Source of the DNA: Porphyra umbilicalis
Lineage: Eukaryota > Rhodophyta > Bangiophyceae > Bangiales > Bangiaceae
Reading direction: 5' to 3'
Assembly (NCBI GenBank): GCA_002049455.2
Contig: KV919070.1
Location: 27,868-91,867 of the forward strand
DNA: 64,000 bases
The position numbers and the translations under genes were made by a program. A model generated the notes under the pieces. It was not told the origin of the DNA. It was given only the letters and a program-made list of their open reading frames with translations, and searched no databases. Below, piece by piece: positions 35,101 to 45,350 of the stretch. Positions within the stretch are counted from its first letter, which is position 1; the number at the start of each line of letters is the position of its first letter.

Positions 35101-37402
35101 TTCCGAGGGTCCGAGGGGAACGGATGGGATAAGAGGGTGAGGCGTGAGTGTCGCCTCAAGGCCTTCGACGCGGGCAAGTTAACTTCCGGTCACACAACTC
35201 GTGTTTGTCGCTCGGGGCTCCTTCCTCCGGTCGACGCCGTGCGTGTGTGCTCTTCGGGGGTTTCTTCCGGGGCGGGTATTCTCCGAAATGACTACCCGGC
35301 GACACGGTTTGGCTCGCCCTCCCCCCAACTGGGTGGGGTGGGCTGAGCGTCTTGTCACACACTACATGCAGGCACACGCATCGTCTACGGTGCATCGTGG
35401 GTGGCCGCCGCACCCGCCCCCGTGGGTGGCTGTGGCCCCGTGCTGTTTGAACGGAGACTCCGCCCCCTCCCTAGCGCCCCTCCTCCCGGCTCTCGACGCC
35501 CCCACGCGTTTCTATGCACAGGAAGAGCCACCACCTGCCGCCCTGGTTCACACCAGGCGCCCCGATGGTGTCCGGGACGGCGCCGAGATGCAGCTCCACA
35601 GGGGGCGCCGCCGTGACGGCGCCATCGACAACGCCGCCCGCGACCTTGCTGGCGTTACAGACGCCGGCGCCGACAGCTGGAACCAAGGCCGACTCAACAG
35701 GATCCCGGACGCAGACGAATGAGGGAGCCCCGACTGGGTCCCAAAAAAGAGAGTGAGACTGACAGGAAGCAGAGGGCCCTCACTGCAACGTACCGTAAAA
35801 GTGTCGTGCTCTTCACACGTACGGGTAATCGACAGACATGGGCGGAGACACACATACGCCTGTAGCACAGAGAGTGTCAAAAGCTACGGACCTCAATTCC
35901 CGTCATTTCGCGCCCGTGTCTATCTTTTTGTCATATCAAGGCCACGCACGACCGGATGCAATGACCCCCGCATCTCTGACGTACCGCAACAATCCTTACC
36001 CATCGTGCGTCGTCGGAGCAACGCCGCTGGACGACCGCGACGAGAACTACAGCGCCCTACAGATGAGGAGGCAAATGCGCCTGAACCGACCGTGACGACG
36101 GCATGCAAGGGCAACAACGGTGGTCAAGATGATAACGGCGACCGCAGACAATAACGACGGCCGCAGATGCTGCTGGGGACGATGAACCATCGGCGACGAC
36201 GGTGCGACGGACAGCGAGAGCACGACGGACCCGGTCGCATTGGCACGTGTGCACGCCCCCGCCCCCAGTGGGTCGAAAACGCTGTTACGCGACGACCACG
36301 CATTGAAAACGTCCCGAAATCGGGCCAGCGGTGCCATCAAAACGTATGGCCGCGGTTCGGCGACGCGCGAGACTTCGCTCGACTCGCGAGAACGGGGCCA
36401 ATTTTTTCAAAATTTCTTCGTTTCGGAACGCTTGACGATCGTATGAACCGAAAGCACCAGGTTCCGACCCCTGCGTGTCCATCGGGTGACGAACGGAGCC
36501 CTTCCCAACGCCTTGGGTCGCCTTGAACTATTGAAGTTCCACCGCGCGGACAGAAACAAGTTGAGAAGCATCAACTTATTTGACTTGGCCGCAGGTTGCA
36601 GCACGCCGCAGCGCCCGTGTGACTCCAACCAAGATGCGGTCCCCGCGTGCGCCGCCAACCAAGGTGCAGTTCCCCTCCTGCGGGCAGCGAATATACATGA
36701 CGACTTGCCCCAGTGCCCCTGTGCCTGTAGTGTCACAATTTTACCGTCGACAAGGGCGACTGGAATGTGAGAGTGTCCGGCCCGTCTGAAAAACACTTTC
36801 GACCAGATCCTCCAGCCTGCAGTGCGCTCGCGCGCATTCCGCGAGCAGCACCGACGGTCTGTCAACGCTGCATTTTGGCTCTGATTGGAGGTTGACTGGT
36901 TTGTAGCAGTAAGATGCCCACCCCGTGATCACATTTCACAGGACAATGACAATCAGGTGGAAACTGCCTTGCCCGTCAGACAGCACAATTGCAAATGGCG
37001 CCGGTGCCGTCGCCCCGGTGCGTGACGGAAGGGGCGGGCAGCACCACGTCGGGCTCAGGGGGACGCGAAGGTGAGGTGGATATTGCACTTTAGGCGGCTC
37101 TGCAGTTTTTCTCGACGGGGACGTCGCTGACCGATCGATTGGAATCAAAAACGGATGGCAAGCGATCATACTCCGAAGCCCCAACCCAAATCGATCGATC
37201 GCAACATATTTAAAAATGGATGGAAACGATTATGTTCGATGACCCCTACCCGTCTCCCTGCGTCTTTCGCAGGGACAGAACCGAAAGCGTGCTGGCCGGC
37301 TACCTCGACCGTGCTGAGCCGCGCGAGGCGCTCTGAGGTGTAAAGGACGATGCGCCGATTCAACAGATTGTGCGACCACGATCGATTTGTTCAACAATAT
37401 GT
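32110..37402. other. Long stretch without a supported gene
   Basis: No ORF here shows a domain, and composition changes little. Small features: a degenerate direct repeat around GTGGACGCATGCCAG (33885) and GTGGATGCATGCCAG (33980), and a short tandem repeat at 35035-35120 built from TTTGAGGGTGTCTGAG and CCGAGGGTCC. This may be old transposon debris or intergenic DNA; I see no termini with TSD. Confidence 0.4.
35035..35120 (+). repeat. Short tandem repeat, unit about 45 bp
   Basis: TTTGAGGGTGTCTGAGGAGG and TTTGAGGGTGTCTGAGAAGG occur in series, each followed by TTCCGAGGGTCC. There are about two copies, too few to call a satellite. Confidence 0.6.
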
Positions 37403-38401
37403 TTATTGGGACAGCACCGCGTCAATGACCTTGTCCACCCGGTCAAATTGTCCAATTATCTGACGACGAGTGATGAAACTCGCCGCACGCGCTTGCAATA
37501 GGTGTGGATTGTCCATAAGATCGGGCTGAACGTACACGTGATTTCGAAGAATGACCTTGAGGTCAATAAAATCGCCTTCAATGGGCTGCAAGTCGGGGCT
37601 GTACGCCGGCAACCGCAAGAACGGCACGCCGTTGTTCCCAAGGAAGGTGTCGCCACCCACGGTGTGGATCGGTGCATTGTCAAACATGACCACACAGTTG
37701 GACGACTGCAGGTGCCATGGGCGACCGGGAACGAAGACTCCCAGCTTCGGTATGAGCAGCCGCAGCATGAGACGCCAGTCGGCCGCCTTCAGTCCGCCGT
37801 CACGCACGATGCCCGACTGGAAGCCGAGAATGCGGCCGTCCGCCGACATCGCCATAGTAGTGCTCGTGCGGAAGACCGATCTCGGATCCCGACCACGCTC
37901 TCGGGTACGCTCATGCGCAAGTGCGCGGCCGTACCGCCGAAAAACGTCTGCACCATCCGTGTGCGTCTCGTCGACGGAAACGATACACCGACGCGAGATG
38001 CGCCGTCGGGCGATGGCGTGCGCCCTGCGAACAGGCTCCAACGACTCGCGAAAGAGTCGAAGCAAGACCTTGCGGGTAAAGCCAAGTCGCCGCATGTGCA
38101 GGTCGACGGTGCTCTGAGAACAGTGAAGACCAACAAACTCCCCGCTAGGGTGGTCCCGCATAGCCTTGAGCATGGCCGCGTGCTCTCGAAGCAGGTCCCG
38201 GGGGCTCTCACGAACGAGCATCACCAACGCCGACATCAGTCGGTCGTCAAACCAGCAACTGCTGGCATGCAAATTGCGGTGGACGGGGTCACGCCATGGC
38301 GAGCCGTGCTCCCGATAGTAGGACGCCCAGCGCTTCAGCGTCGACTTGCGGACTCCAATGCTCTGGTAGATGGTCGCACGAGGCACGTTGTTGTGAAGCA
38401 T
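37403..38401 (-). CDS. Tc1/mariner-type transposase (DDE), uninterrupted
   Basis: The 332-residue ORF is a cut-and-paste transposase of the Tc1/IS630 group. The N-terminus has a helix-turn-helix (ATIYQSIGVRKSTLKRWASY). The catalytic residues are visible: Asp in CIVSVDETHTDG (about residue 143), Asp in VVMFDNAPIHTV (about 240), and Glu in PAYSPDLQPIEGDF 34 residues after the second Asp, with the family-typical SPDLxPIE motif. The frame is open through all three. The same frame also reads plausibly upstream of the ATG (RYSIEVRFVALS), so the true start may lie in an upstream exon. The stop codon overlaps an AATAAA (CAATAAAC), a possible built-in polyadenylation signal. I could not find matching TIRs around it. 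The opposite-strand ORF over the same interval is a shadow. Confidence 0.93.
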   Translation of the reverse strand: MLHNNVPRATIYQSIGVRKSTLKRWASYYREHGSPWRDPVHRNLHASSCWFDDRLMSALVMLVRESPRDLLREHAAMLKAMRDHPSGEFVGLHCSQSTVDLHMRRLGFTRKVLLRLFRESLEPVRRAHAIARRRISRRCIVSVDETHTDGADVFRRYGRALAHERTRERGRDPRSVFRTSTTMAMSADGRILGFQSGIVRDGGLKAADWRLMLRLLIPKLGVFVPGRPWHLQSSNCVVMFDNAPIHTVGGDTFLGNNGVPFLRLPAYSPDLQPIEGDFIDLKVILRNHVYVQPDLMDNPHLLQARAASFITRRQIIGQFDRVDKVIDAVLSQ

Positions 38402-38605
38402 CGACAGAGCGACAAAGCGGACCTCGATGCTATACCTGCCGCGCCGCCACGAGCGGCCAAGGCCTCCGAGAGTGAACTTGACCGCGCGTGCGGGTGTTGA
38501 GCGCTGTCTTGCTCAGATGACTCCCAAGACAAGTCCCAGCGTCAACAGACAGGTCCAATGAGGTACAATAGGGACAGCCGCCGCGACCCACCGTACCGCG
38601 TCGAT

Positions 38606-39655
38606 GTCGTCGCCCATTGGCGTCCGTCGATGAGCACGACGCGGGCGTGCATCGTCCTGGTCGTCGCCCGCTGGCGTCCGTCGATGAGCACGACGCGGGC
38701 GTGCACAGTCGTTGTCTTCGCCCGTTGGCGTCCGTCGATGAGCACGACGCCGGCGTGCACCGTCGTTGTCCTCGCCCGTTGGCGTCCGTCGATGAGCACG
38801 ACGCCGGCGTGCACCGTCGTTGTCGTCGCCCGTTGGCGTCCGTCGATAAGCACGAAGCGGGCGTGCCCCGTCGTTGTCGTCGCCCGCTGGCGTCCGTCGA
38901 TGAGCACGACGCGGGCGTGCACCGTCGTTGTCTTCGCCCGTTGGCGTCCGTCGATGAGCACGACGCCGGCGTGCACCGTCGTTGTCTTCGCCCGTTGGCG
39001 TCCGTCGATAAGCACGACGCGGGCGTGCACCGTCGTTGTCGTCGCCCGTTGGCGTCCGTCGATAAGCACGAAGCGGGCGTGCCCCGTCGTTGTCGTCGCC
39101 CGTTGGCCTCCGTCAATGGGCACGACACGTGCGTACCCCGTCGTTGTCGACGCCCGTTGGCGTGCGTCGTTGAGGACGACGCGGGCGTGCCCCGTCGTTG
39201 TCGACGCCCGTCGGAGAGCACGACACGTGCGTACCTTGTCGTTGTCGACGCCCGTTGGCGTCCGTCGAGGGGCACGACGCGGGCGTGCCCCATTGTTGTC
39301 GTCGCCCGTTGGCCTCCGTCAATGAGCACGACACGTGCGTAACCCGTCGTTGTCGACGCCCGTTGCCGCCCGTCGAGGGGCACGACGCAGGCGTGCCCCG
39401 TCGTTGTCGACACCCGTTGAAGAGCACGACACGTTCGTACCCCGTCGTTGTCGACGCCCGTCGGCGTCCGCCGAGGGGCATAACGCGGGCGTGCCCCGTC
39501 GTTGTCGACGCCCGTCGGCGTCCGTCGAGGGGCACGACGCGGCCGTGCCCCGTCGTCGTCAACGACCACCGGTGTCTGCCGTCGGGCACGACGCGGGCGT
39601 AACCCGTTGTTGTCGACCCCTGCCGGCGTCCGTCAGTGGGCACGAAGCGGTGGTG
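38606..39655. repeat. 54-bp minisatellite, about 19 units
   Basis: A tandem array has a basic unit of 54 bp, readable from GCCCGTTGGCGTCCGTCGAT to the next GCCCG. Most units differ by a few bases; some (near 39205 and 39415) lack part of the unit. The first ten units are more alike than the later ones. Because 54 is a multiple of three, all frames stay open in phase, giving long false ORFs on both strands with an 18-residue period. It begins about 200 bp from the Tc1-type transposase. Confidence 0.93.
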
Positions 39656-40426
39656 CCCCGCCCTCCGGCACGCCGGCCGGTGCCGCCGCGTCCACCGTCC
39701 CCAGACAGACGATGCGGCCGCGTCCACGTCCACGACACGCTGGGAGGGCGGGAGGAGAAGCCCCAGGTGGTGAGGAAGGCCGACACGTTGCCGACGGGGA
39801 GGATGGGAGGGCGGGGGGGGGAGTTGAGGGCGAGTGAGGCCGTCCCGTTGACGTCGAGGACGAGCGGAGGGCGAGGGAAGATGGCACAGGTGAGTATGAC
39901 AGGCCGAACGGACGTCTGATTCGGCCCCCGAGTGTAGAGGAAAGACCGACGCCGGCCCCAGGTGAGCACGTTGTCTGCGGTGAGGTTTGACGAGGTGGGC
40001 CGATGGGGTCACGGCGATGACCATCATCGCTTGACACCATCGCCAGGTGCCCCTTCCTACGGGTGGTCCAGTCGGGCGGTGGGGGCCACGGCGTGGAGGG
40101 AAGGACGAAACGGGGCACGACGACGCTGCGATAGCCACAAAGAACAAGGGCCCCCCCGCGACGTGCAAACTGTGCGAGCCGGGACATCGGATTTGGACAA
40201 GTCGTACCGACCTGCAAAAAGAGGAGTCACTCAGCAAAATACGTTGAGGGGCCGACGAAAGTCAGTCTCGTCCTGAGAGCATCTCCACCAATGGCTCCAA
40301 CCGTCCAAACAGCCAAACGTGGCACCGTTTGGCCAACGGGGGCATTGGTGGAGAAAGCGAGGTCGAAAAATTGTGTGTGACTGTGATGTGACGGCCCAAA
40401 AATAGCACTTCTCACATTTTCCAATT

Positions 40427-41144
40427 CCCTGGCCTTTAGGACAGGGTGCTCTCAAAGTGTAGTGATGCACACATATACTTAGATCAAGGGACTTGCTCTC
40501 CGTTTCAGAGGTGGCAGTCTGCATTCGTGTCCTCAGGGATCTGAGGGCGTGTCAGTGTTGGAAGGGTCGCGATGACGCTAAAAACGAATGGAGTTACGTG
40601 GCTGAGAAGGACTGTCCTGCCACAGGGGTCACTGGACCCAGACGGCGCCGGCCCCCGTGCCCCCTCTACCGCCCCGAGTTGCGCGCGGTGACCGTGCGCA
40701 GCGACTTCCGGGGCTTGACGCGCCCACTATGACCCGCGAGTGATCGTGCCTGCGCGCCGTCTTCTGTTGCGGCGGCGCGTCGGCGTTTGCTGACGCCATC
40801 TGGCGGCGCGGTTACAGGCGCCTCGTCGCGCGGCGATCAGTACCACCCGCCCGCCCGTGCGCCGTCTTGGCCGCCCTGCCCGCCGTGCGCAGATGCGCTG
40901 CGCGGCGGAGTGACGGCCTCGCACGTGGGCGCGGCGCGACGCCGGCGGGGGCCGCCGCCGCTGCGGTGGCGGAGGCGGCACCCCTTTTCCCACCCGACGC
41001 CCCACCCACCACGGCAACGTGGCTGTACATGCCCCCGTGCGCGCTCGCGGCCATAGAGGTAGAGCCGGCCGGCGTGCCCGGTGTCAATGCGTCGCCGAGC
41101 GCGCCACCGTCCTGAAGGCCGGGGTAATGCACGCACGTGCCTGG
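40427..41144 (+). repeat. R1 dispersed repeat (copy 3), nested in element A
   Basis: It begins CCCTGGCCTTTAGGACAGGG and ends GCACGCACGTGCCTGG. It splits element A between CACATTTTCCAATT and CCCTTAATACATCTC, which are adjacent in element D (CACATTTTCTAATCCGTTAA). This gives the boundaries within a few bases. A TSD of AAT or AATTCCC type is possible but not clear. Confidence 0.87.
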
Positions 41145-41279
41145 AATATCCCTTAATACATCTCGTGGTGGCCTCGCGGGATCGCCCTTCTTTTGGAGCT
41201 TGAACGGCAGCGCCACTCCAAACAGGCCTGTTTGGAGACGCCCCGAGTCGTTTGGCCAACCCCTGGTTCCCTGTTCTGA

Positions 41280-41759
41280 GAGCGTCTCCACCAATGCAGC
41301 CAAAAGCCAAAGCCAAACGTCACGAGTGCCCAACGTGTGGCCCTGTCACTGGCTCTCCAAACGCCGATCCAAAACAAAACAGGTCACGTCTCAATCTTGG
41401 GCTCCCCTGGATGCTCACTATGGGTGGGCCTCTTTTGTGGCCGACAGACCATCCATGAATGCCCGGCAAAGAATCTCGGTGGATGGCCGATCGCCATATC
41501 ACTGTTTGCATGCCACGGGTCACGCTTTCCATTGGCGTAGGTTGGCTCAAAATGGAACCAGGGGATTGCCAAACGGTTGGAGGCGCATCCAAACAGGTCT
41601 GTTTGGAGTGGCGCGCCTCCAAACGGGCCCGTTTGGAGTGGCCCTGCCGTTGAAGATCCAAAACTAGAGCAATCGCGTGTCATGGACACGAGGTCGATTA
41701 GGCGACTGGAATATGTGAGGATGGCGTTTGGGTGTTTGGATCAATTGGTGGAGACGCTC
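41280..41759 (-). mobile_element. Element B: TIR MITE inserted in element A, TSD TGA
   Basis: The ends GAGCGTCTCCACCAAT (41280) and ATTGGTGGAGACGCTC (to 41759) are inverted copies, flanked by TGA at 41277-41279 and 41760-41762. Compared with D its interior is in reverse orientation: the GTGGGCCTCTTTTGTGGC word is the complement of one near D's right end. Without B, A reads CCTGTTCTGACCACG, matching D's CCTGTTCGAACCACG. Confidence 0.88.
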
Positions 41760-41770
41760 TGACCACGTAA

Positions 41771-43467
41771 GAGCTAGGGGTGGGCAATCGGTTGGCTGGG
41801 CTAAATCGATAAATTGGGCTTCAGTCACAACCGATGATCGATTTCAAATCGATTTTTTCACCTGCCGCCAGCGAGGCTTGCACGCAGCGGAAAACAAGTG
41901 GATGGAGGTGACTCTGCAGGCACTTGTCTTTGGCTGTTGCTCTCGTAGTTATCGACGGTACGCGTAATCGTCCACCCATTCGTGCATGTCCAGCAACACC
42001 CTCGCGCTGGTCCCGGTCGTTCCTTTCTTCGGGTCCCCAGCACCCTGCCTTGCTCTTCTGAGTCACCCCCGCTCCCCGCCTTGCTCTTCGGCGCCTCCCC
42101 CGCTCCCAGCCTCGCCTCTCGGCGCCTCCCCCGCACCCCCCCGTCGCTTCTCGGCGCCTCCCTCTGGCGTGCACCATTGGCGTTCAACCGCGTTAGGTCC
42201 GAGAGCGTGCTTATCTATATAACACGACCATCACTCCCCGTGGGTCCTTGTACTCGATGCCGAAGTACGCATAGACAGAACTCCTCTTCTTCACCATAGG
42301 CACTGGCCCCCACCGGAAACCGTCGCCCGACCGCCAGTCTGATTCTTGTGCATGGGAAAGGCCGCCAGCGCACTGGGCAGAGGGGCCAGCGCTGGGCACT
42401 GTGGCGGCCTGGCTCGACTCGGGCGGCACAGACAGCGTCGACATGGTCAGGGGTGTTGGACGTCAGGCATGAACCCGTGATGCGCTTCAAGAAAGTCGTG
42501 GGGTAGTGGAGGGAACCGCAGTCGGTGACGAGAGCCTGTGTACGGACGGTGTAGGGGTTCGAAGACAAGCTGTCAACGCTGCACCCAGACTTCAGTGCCC
42601 GATGGAACCATCCCACAGCATTCTGGCCGCATCGCGTTACGTATCCTCGCACGAATGAGCGAGAGCAACCAGCGGTTGCCAAGCGTCAGCTCGGCGAGCC
42701 ACCAGCTCTGAAGTGACCGATGACGGCTAAGTCTGGTGGTCTGAGTCCGAAGTGGTGTCAATTATGTGCTCCGGTAATATTTATGCTCATATTTATTTGA
42801 AAATCGGTTGCCCCGATTTCTCGACTCCCAAATCGATATTCTGTCGATCTTTTTTTTCGGCCCGATTAATCGATTTATACCCGATTCCAATTAATCACTT
42901 GCCCATCCCTAGTAAGAGCGTCTCCACCAATGGCTCCAACCGTCCAAACAGCCAAACGTGGCACCATTTGGCCGTTTGGACGGTTGGAGCTCTGGTGGCT
43001 GGGATCCGCTCCAAAACTAGGGTGTGACGGGGCTGTGACGGCCCATAAATAGACCGGTTCACATTTTCTAATCCGTTAATGCATCTCGTGGTGGCCTCGC
43101 GGGATCGCCCTACTTCTGGAGCTTGAACGGCAGCGCCACTCCAAACAGGCCTGTTGGGAGACGCCCCGAGTCGTTTGGCCAACCCCTGGTTCCCTGTTCG
43201 AACCACGAAAGCCAATGGAAAGCGTGACCCGTGGCTTGCAGACAGTTGCGAGACGATCTGGCAGTCATGGAGATTCTCTGTCGTGCATCTGTGGGAATAC
43301 TGGCGTGCCACAAAAGAGGCCCACCGCCAGAGACGTCGAGACGAGCCCAAGCTTGAGACGTGATCTGCTTAGTTTTAGCTCTGCGTTTGGAGAGCCAGTG
43401 ACAGCACCACACGTTGTGCACACGTGGCCGTTGGGTTGGACGGTTGGCTCCATTGGTGGAGATGCTC
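41771..43467 (+). mobile_element. Element D: TIR MITE inserted in element A, TSD TAA, split by hAT element C
   Basis: The left end GAGC is at 41771-41774, interrupted after four bases by element C; it resumes at 42916 (GAGCGTCTCCACCAATGGCT). The right end ATTGGTGGAGATGCTC finishes at 43467. TAA flanks both sides (41768-41770 and 43468-43470). Removing D rejoins A as CCACG-TAA-GCCAATAG, which aligns with D's own CCACGAAAGCCAATGG. D is the most complete member of this family in the window, about 560 bp without C. Confidence 0.88.
41775..42911. mobile_element. Element C: hAT-type MITE with perfect 8-bp TSD
   Basis: The termini are TAGGGGTGGGCAA (41775) and TTGCCCATCCCTA (to 42911). The TSD GTAAGAGC is present on both sides (41767-41774 and 42912-42919). 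Both ends carry AATCGAT-rich AT stretches. No transposase is encoded. The TSD spans the junction between A and the first four bases of D, so C is the youngest layer of this nest. Confidence 0.93.
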
Positions 43468-43789
43468 TAAGCCAATAGAAAGCGTGACCCGTGGCTTGCT
43501 GACATTTGCGAGACGATCTGGCAGTCAAAGAGATTCTCTGTAGTGCGTCTGTGGGAATACTGGCGTGCCACAAAAGAGGCCCACCGCCAGAGACGTCGAG
43601 ACGAGCCCAAACTTGAGACGTGATCTGCTTTGTTTTGGCTCTGCCTTTGGAGAGCCAGTGACAGCGTCACACGTTGCGCCCACGTGGCCATTAGGTTGGA
43701 CGGTTGGCTCCATTGGTGGAGATGCTCTGAGCGCTACGCGAAACGGCCGCCGGCTGGGAGGTCTCTGGAGCTGGCCTGGCAGCACTGGG

Positions 43790-45350
43790 ATCGTCAGAAC
43801 TGTGGACACTTGAACGGGAGCCTGAACGGGAGTCCCGTTCAAGAAGCCCTTGAACGGGAGGTTTCCCGTCCAGGCGTCTGTGCTGTAACAAAGGCCTGAA
43901 CGGGAGGAGTTCCCGTTCAGAAAAGCTGTGCCAGCCCCTGAACCATCTCGTTGATGATCCCGAGGTCATGCAAGACTGTCGCGCTAATCCAAGCCAATGA
44001 TATTCCTGCAATAGATTGCGATGAAGTAAACTGTCCAGGTCGGGGTCCTGCATGGGCCTGGATGCCTCTTGGCCACACACGCGCGGTGCACAAAAAGTGG
44101 ACGCCAAGGCGTGTTCTCGGACCTGAGGTGCACGCGCGGGTCCGCGGCCGCCGCTCCAGAACTCACCCTGAGTTGCTCTGTAAAGTCGATCGATGACCAA
44201 ATATTTGTAAACTTCGTGAGACGACGAATGATGTCAAGCATGTATGGGAATGGCCGGCCAATCAAACTGAGCTATACCACACGTAGCCCTCGTGGTAGGT
44301 CGGATGTCTCCATGGAGAAAACGGACTTATCTTGTCAATTGGAGACGACTCAGAGTGACTGGCTATAGCCTGTGATGACCCGACCCTCCACTACCGCGCC
44401 GCCGGCGACCAAGACCACTGCAGTCGTCATCCGAGATCGGTGCGCAAGTGCCGATCTCTCCCGGCTCTAGCTGTCGTGCACCAACGTCCCCCTCCCCAAC
44501 TGGGCATCCCCCTACCATGCTGGGTCTTTGAGCCAGTCTTCCAACAGGTATGCTGTGCGCTGTTTGTGGTTGGTTCCTCTCCTGTCTATCGTTCGTCTGT
44601 CTGTCATTGCGTGTGTTTCATCGAGGTCATTGCACCGGATGTTGCGCAAGCGTACAGAGAGCCCTCGTTCACTGGCATCTGTGGTAGCTCGCATCTGAAT
44701 CGTGCCTACATGTGCTACCGTCCATGCATGTTTTTTTTCTGCGTATCGTGTATGTCTTTCTCCCACTTCCTGAGTGGATTTCTCTCTCCCCCCTCCTCCC
44801 TACATCCGTCCCCCACTTCCTGCCCTCTATCTAGTATGTCCCCTGTTTTGTCCCATCGTATCGTTGCTCTTGTTTTTTAGTCTTCTCCTCTCTCGATATC
44901 TCGAACTCTCGTTTGATGTGGGTTTGGATGATACGGCATCTGTCGCGGTCTCTGTGCCTTGTTCGCGGTACTACCTGCCGACTGGCACCCCCCCTTGTGT
45001 TGCTGCCGCCGTTAGTACATGGTCAGCTGTGATGGGTGCACCGTTTGGTTGTCCTCATGGCCGTAGTCCCAGCCGTAGTCCGTCCAAACATAAATCAGAG
45101 CAGCATCAACGAGTGGTGTGCATGGGCCGCCAGGTACCTGTCATCGTCAAGAGATTAGCGCAATAATGATCGACCCTGGTTAACAGGAGCATTAAGTGTG
45201 TGTCTCGCGATCTGCTAACGTCTGACCTCGAGATCAGGTCCGTGCACCTGAACAACATTTGTAACAGGAAATCCCTTGTTCAGGCACCGTGCCGTAACAG
45301 GGGCCTGAACGGGATTTCCTCCCGTCCAGGATGACCATTGTTCTGACGAT
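43790..45350. mobile_element. TIR element with subterminal GAACGGGA repeats
   Basis: The left end ATCGTCAGAACTGTGG at 43790 mirrors the right end CCATTGTTCTGACGAT finishing at 45350. Both subterminal regions carry several direct and inverted copies of CTGAACGGGA/TCCCGTTCA (43808-43920 and 45240-45335). I found no convincing TSD and no transposase; 44.4-45.2 kb holds only unremarkable ORFs. Confidence 0.65.

Larger units (their letters stand above)
40277..43727 (+). mobile_element. Element A: TGA-flanked TIR element hosting four insertions
   Basis: The left end GAGCATCTCCACCAATGGCT starts at 40277 after TGA (40274-40276). The right end ATTGGTGGAGATGCTC finishes at 43727 before TGA (43728-43730). 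The uninterrupted order is recovered by comparison with element D: A's pieces are 40277-40426, 41145-41279, 41763-41770 and 43471-43727. Inserted in them are R1, element B, and element D (which itself carries the hAT element C). A 3-bp TSD and these termini fit a PIF/Harbinger-type MITE; superfamily assignment is inference. It explains the apparent tandem repeat 43207-43467 / 43470-43730 as the right ends of D and A. Confidence 0.85.

Noticed and set aside
37502..38500. Plus-strand 332-residue ORF opposite the Tc1-type transposase
   Set aside because: The minus strand carries the DDE motifs and HTH; the plus reading has no domain.
38430..39655. Long repeat-protein ORFs and a CRISPR-like array
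   Set aside because: The 54-bp units are contiguous without unique spacers, so not CRISPR. The ORFs on both strands follow from a unit length divisible by three.
43207..43730. Simple tandem duplication of 263 bp
   Set aside because: Better explained as the right ends of elements A and D, since D is inserted in A with TAA duplications.
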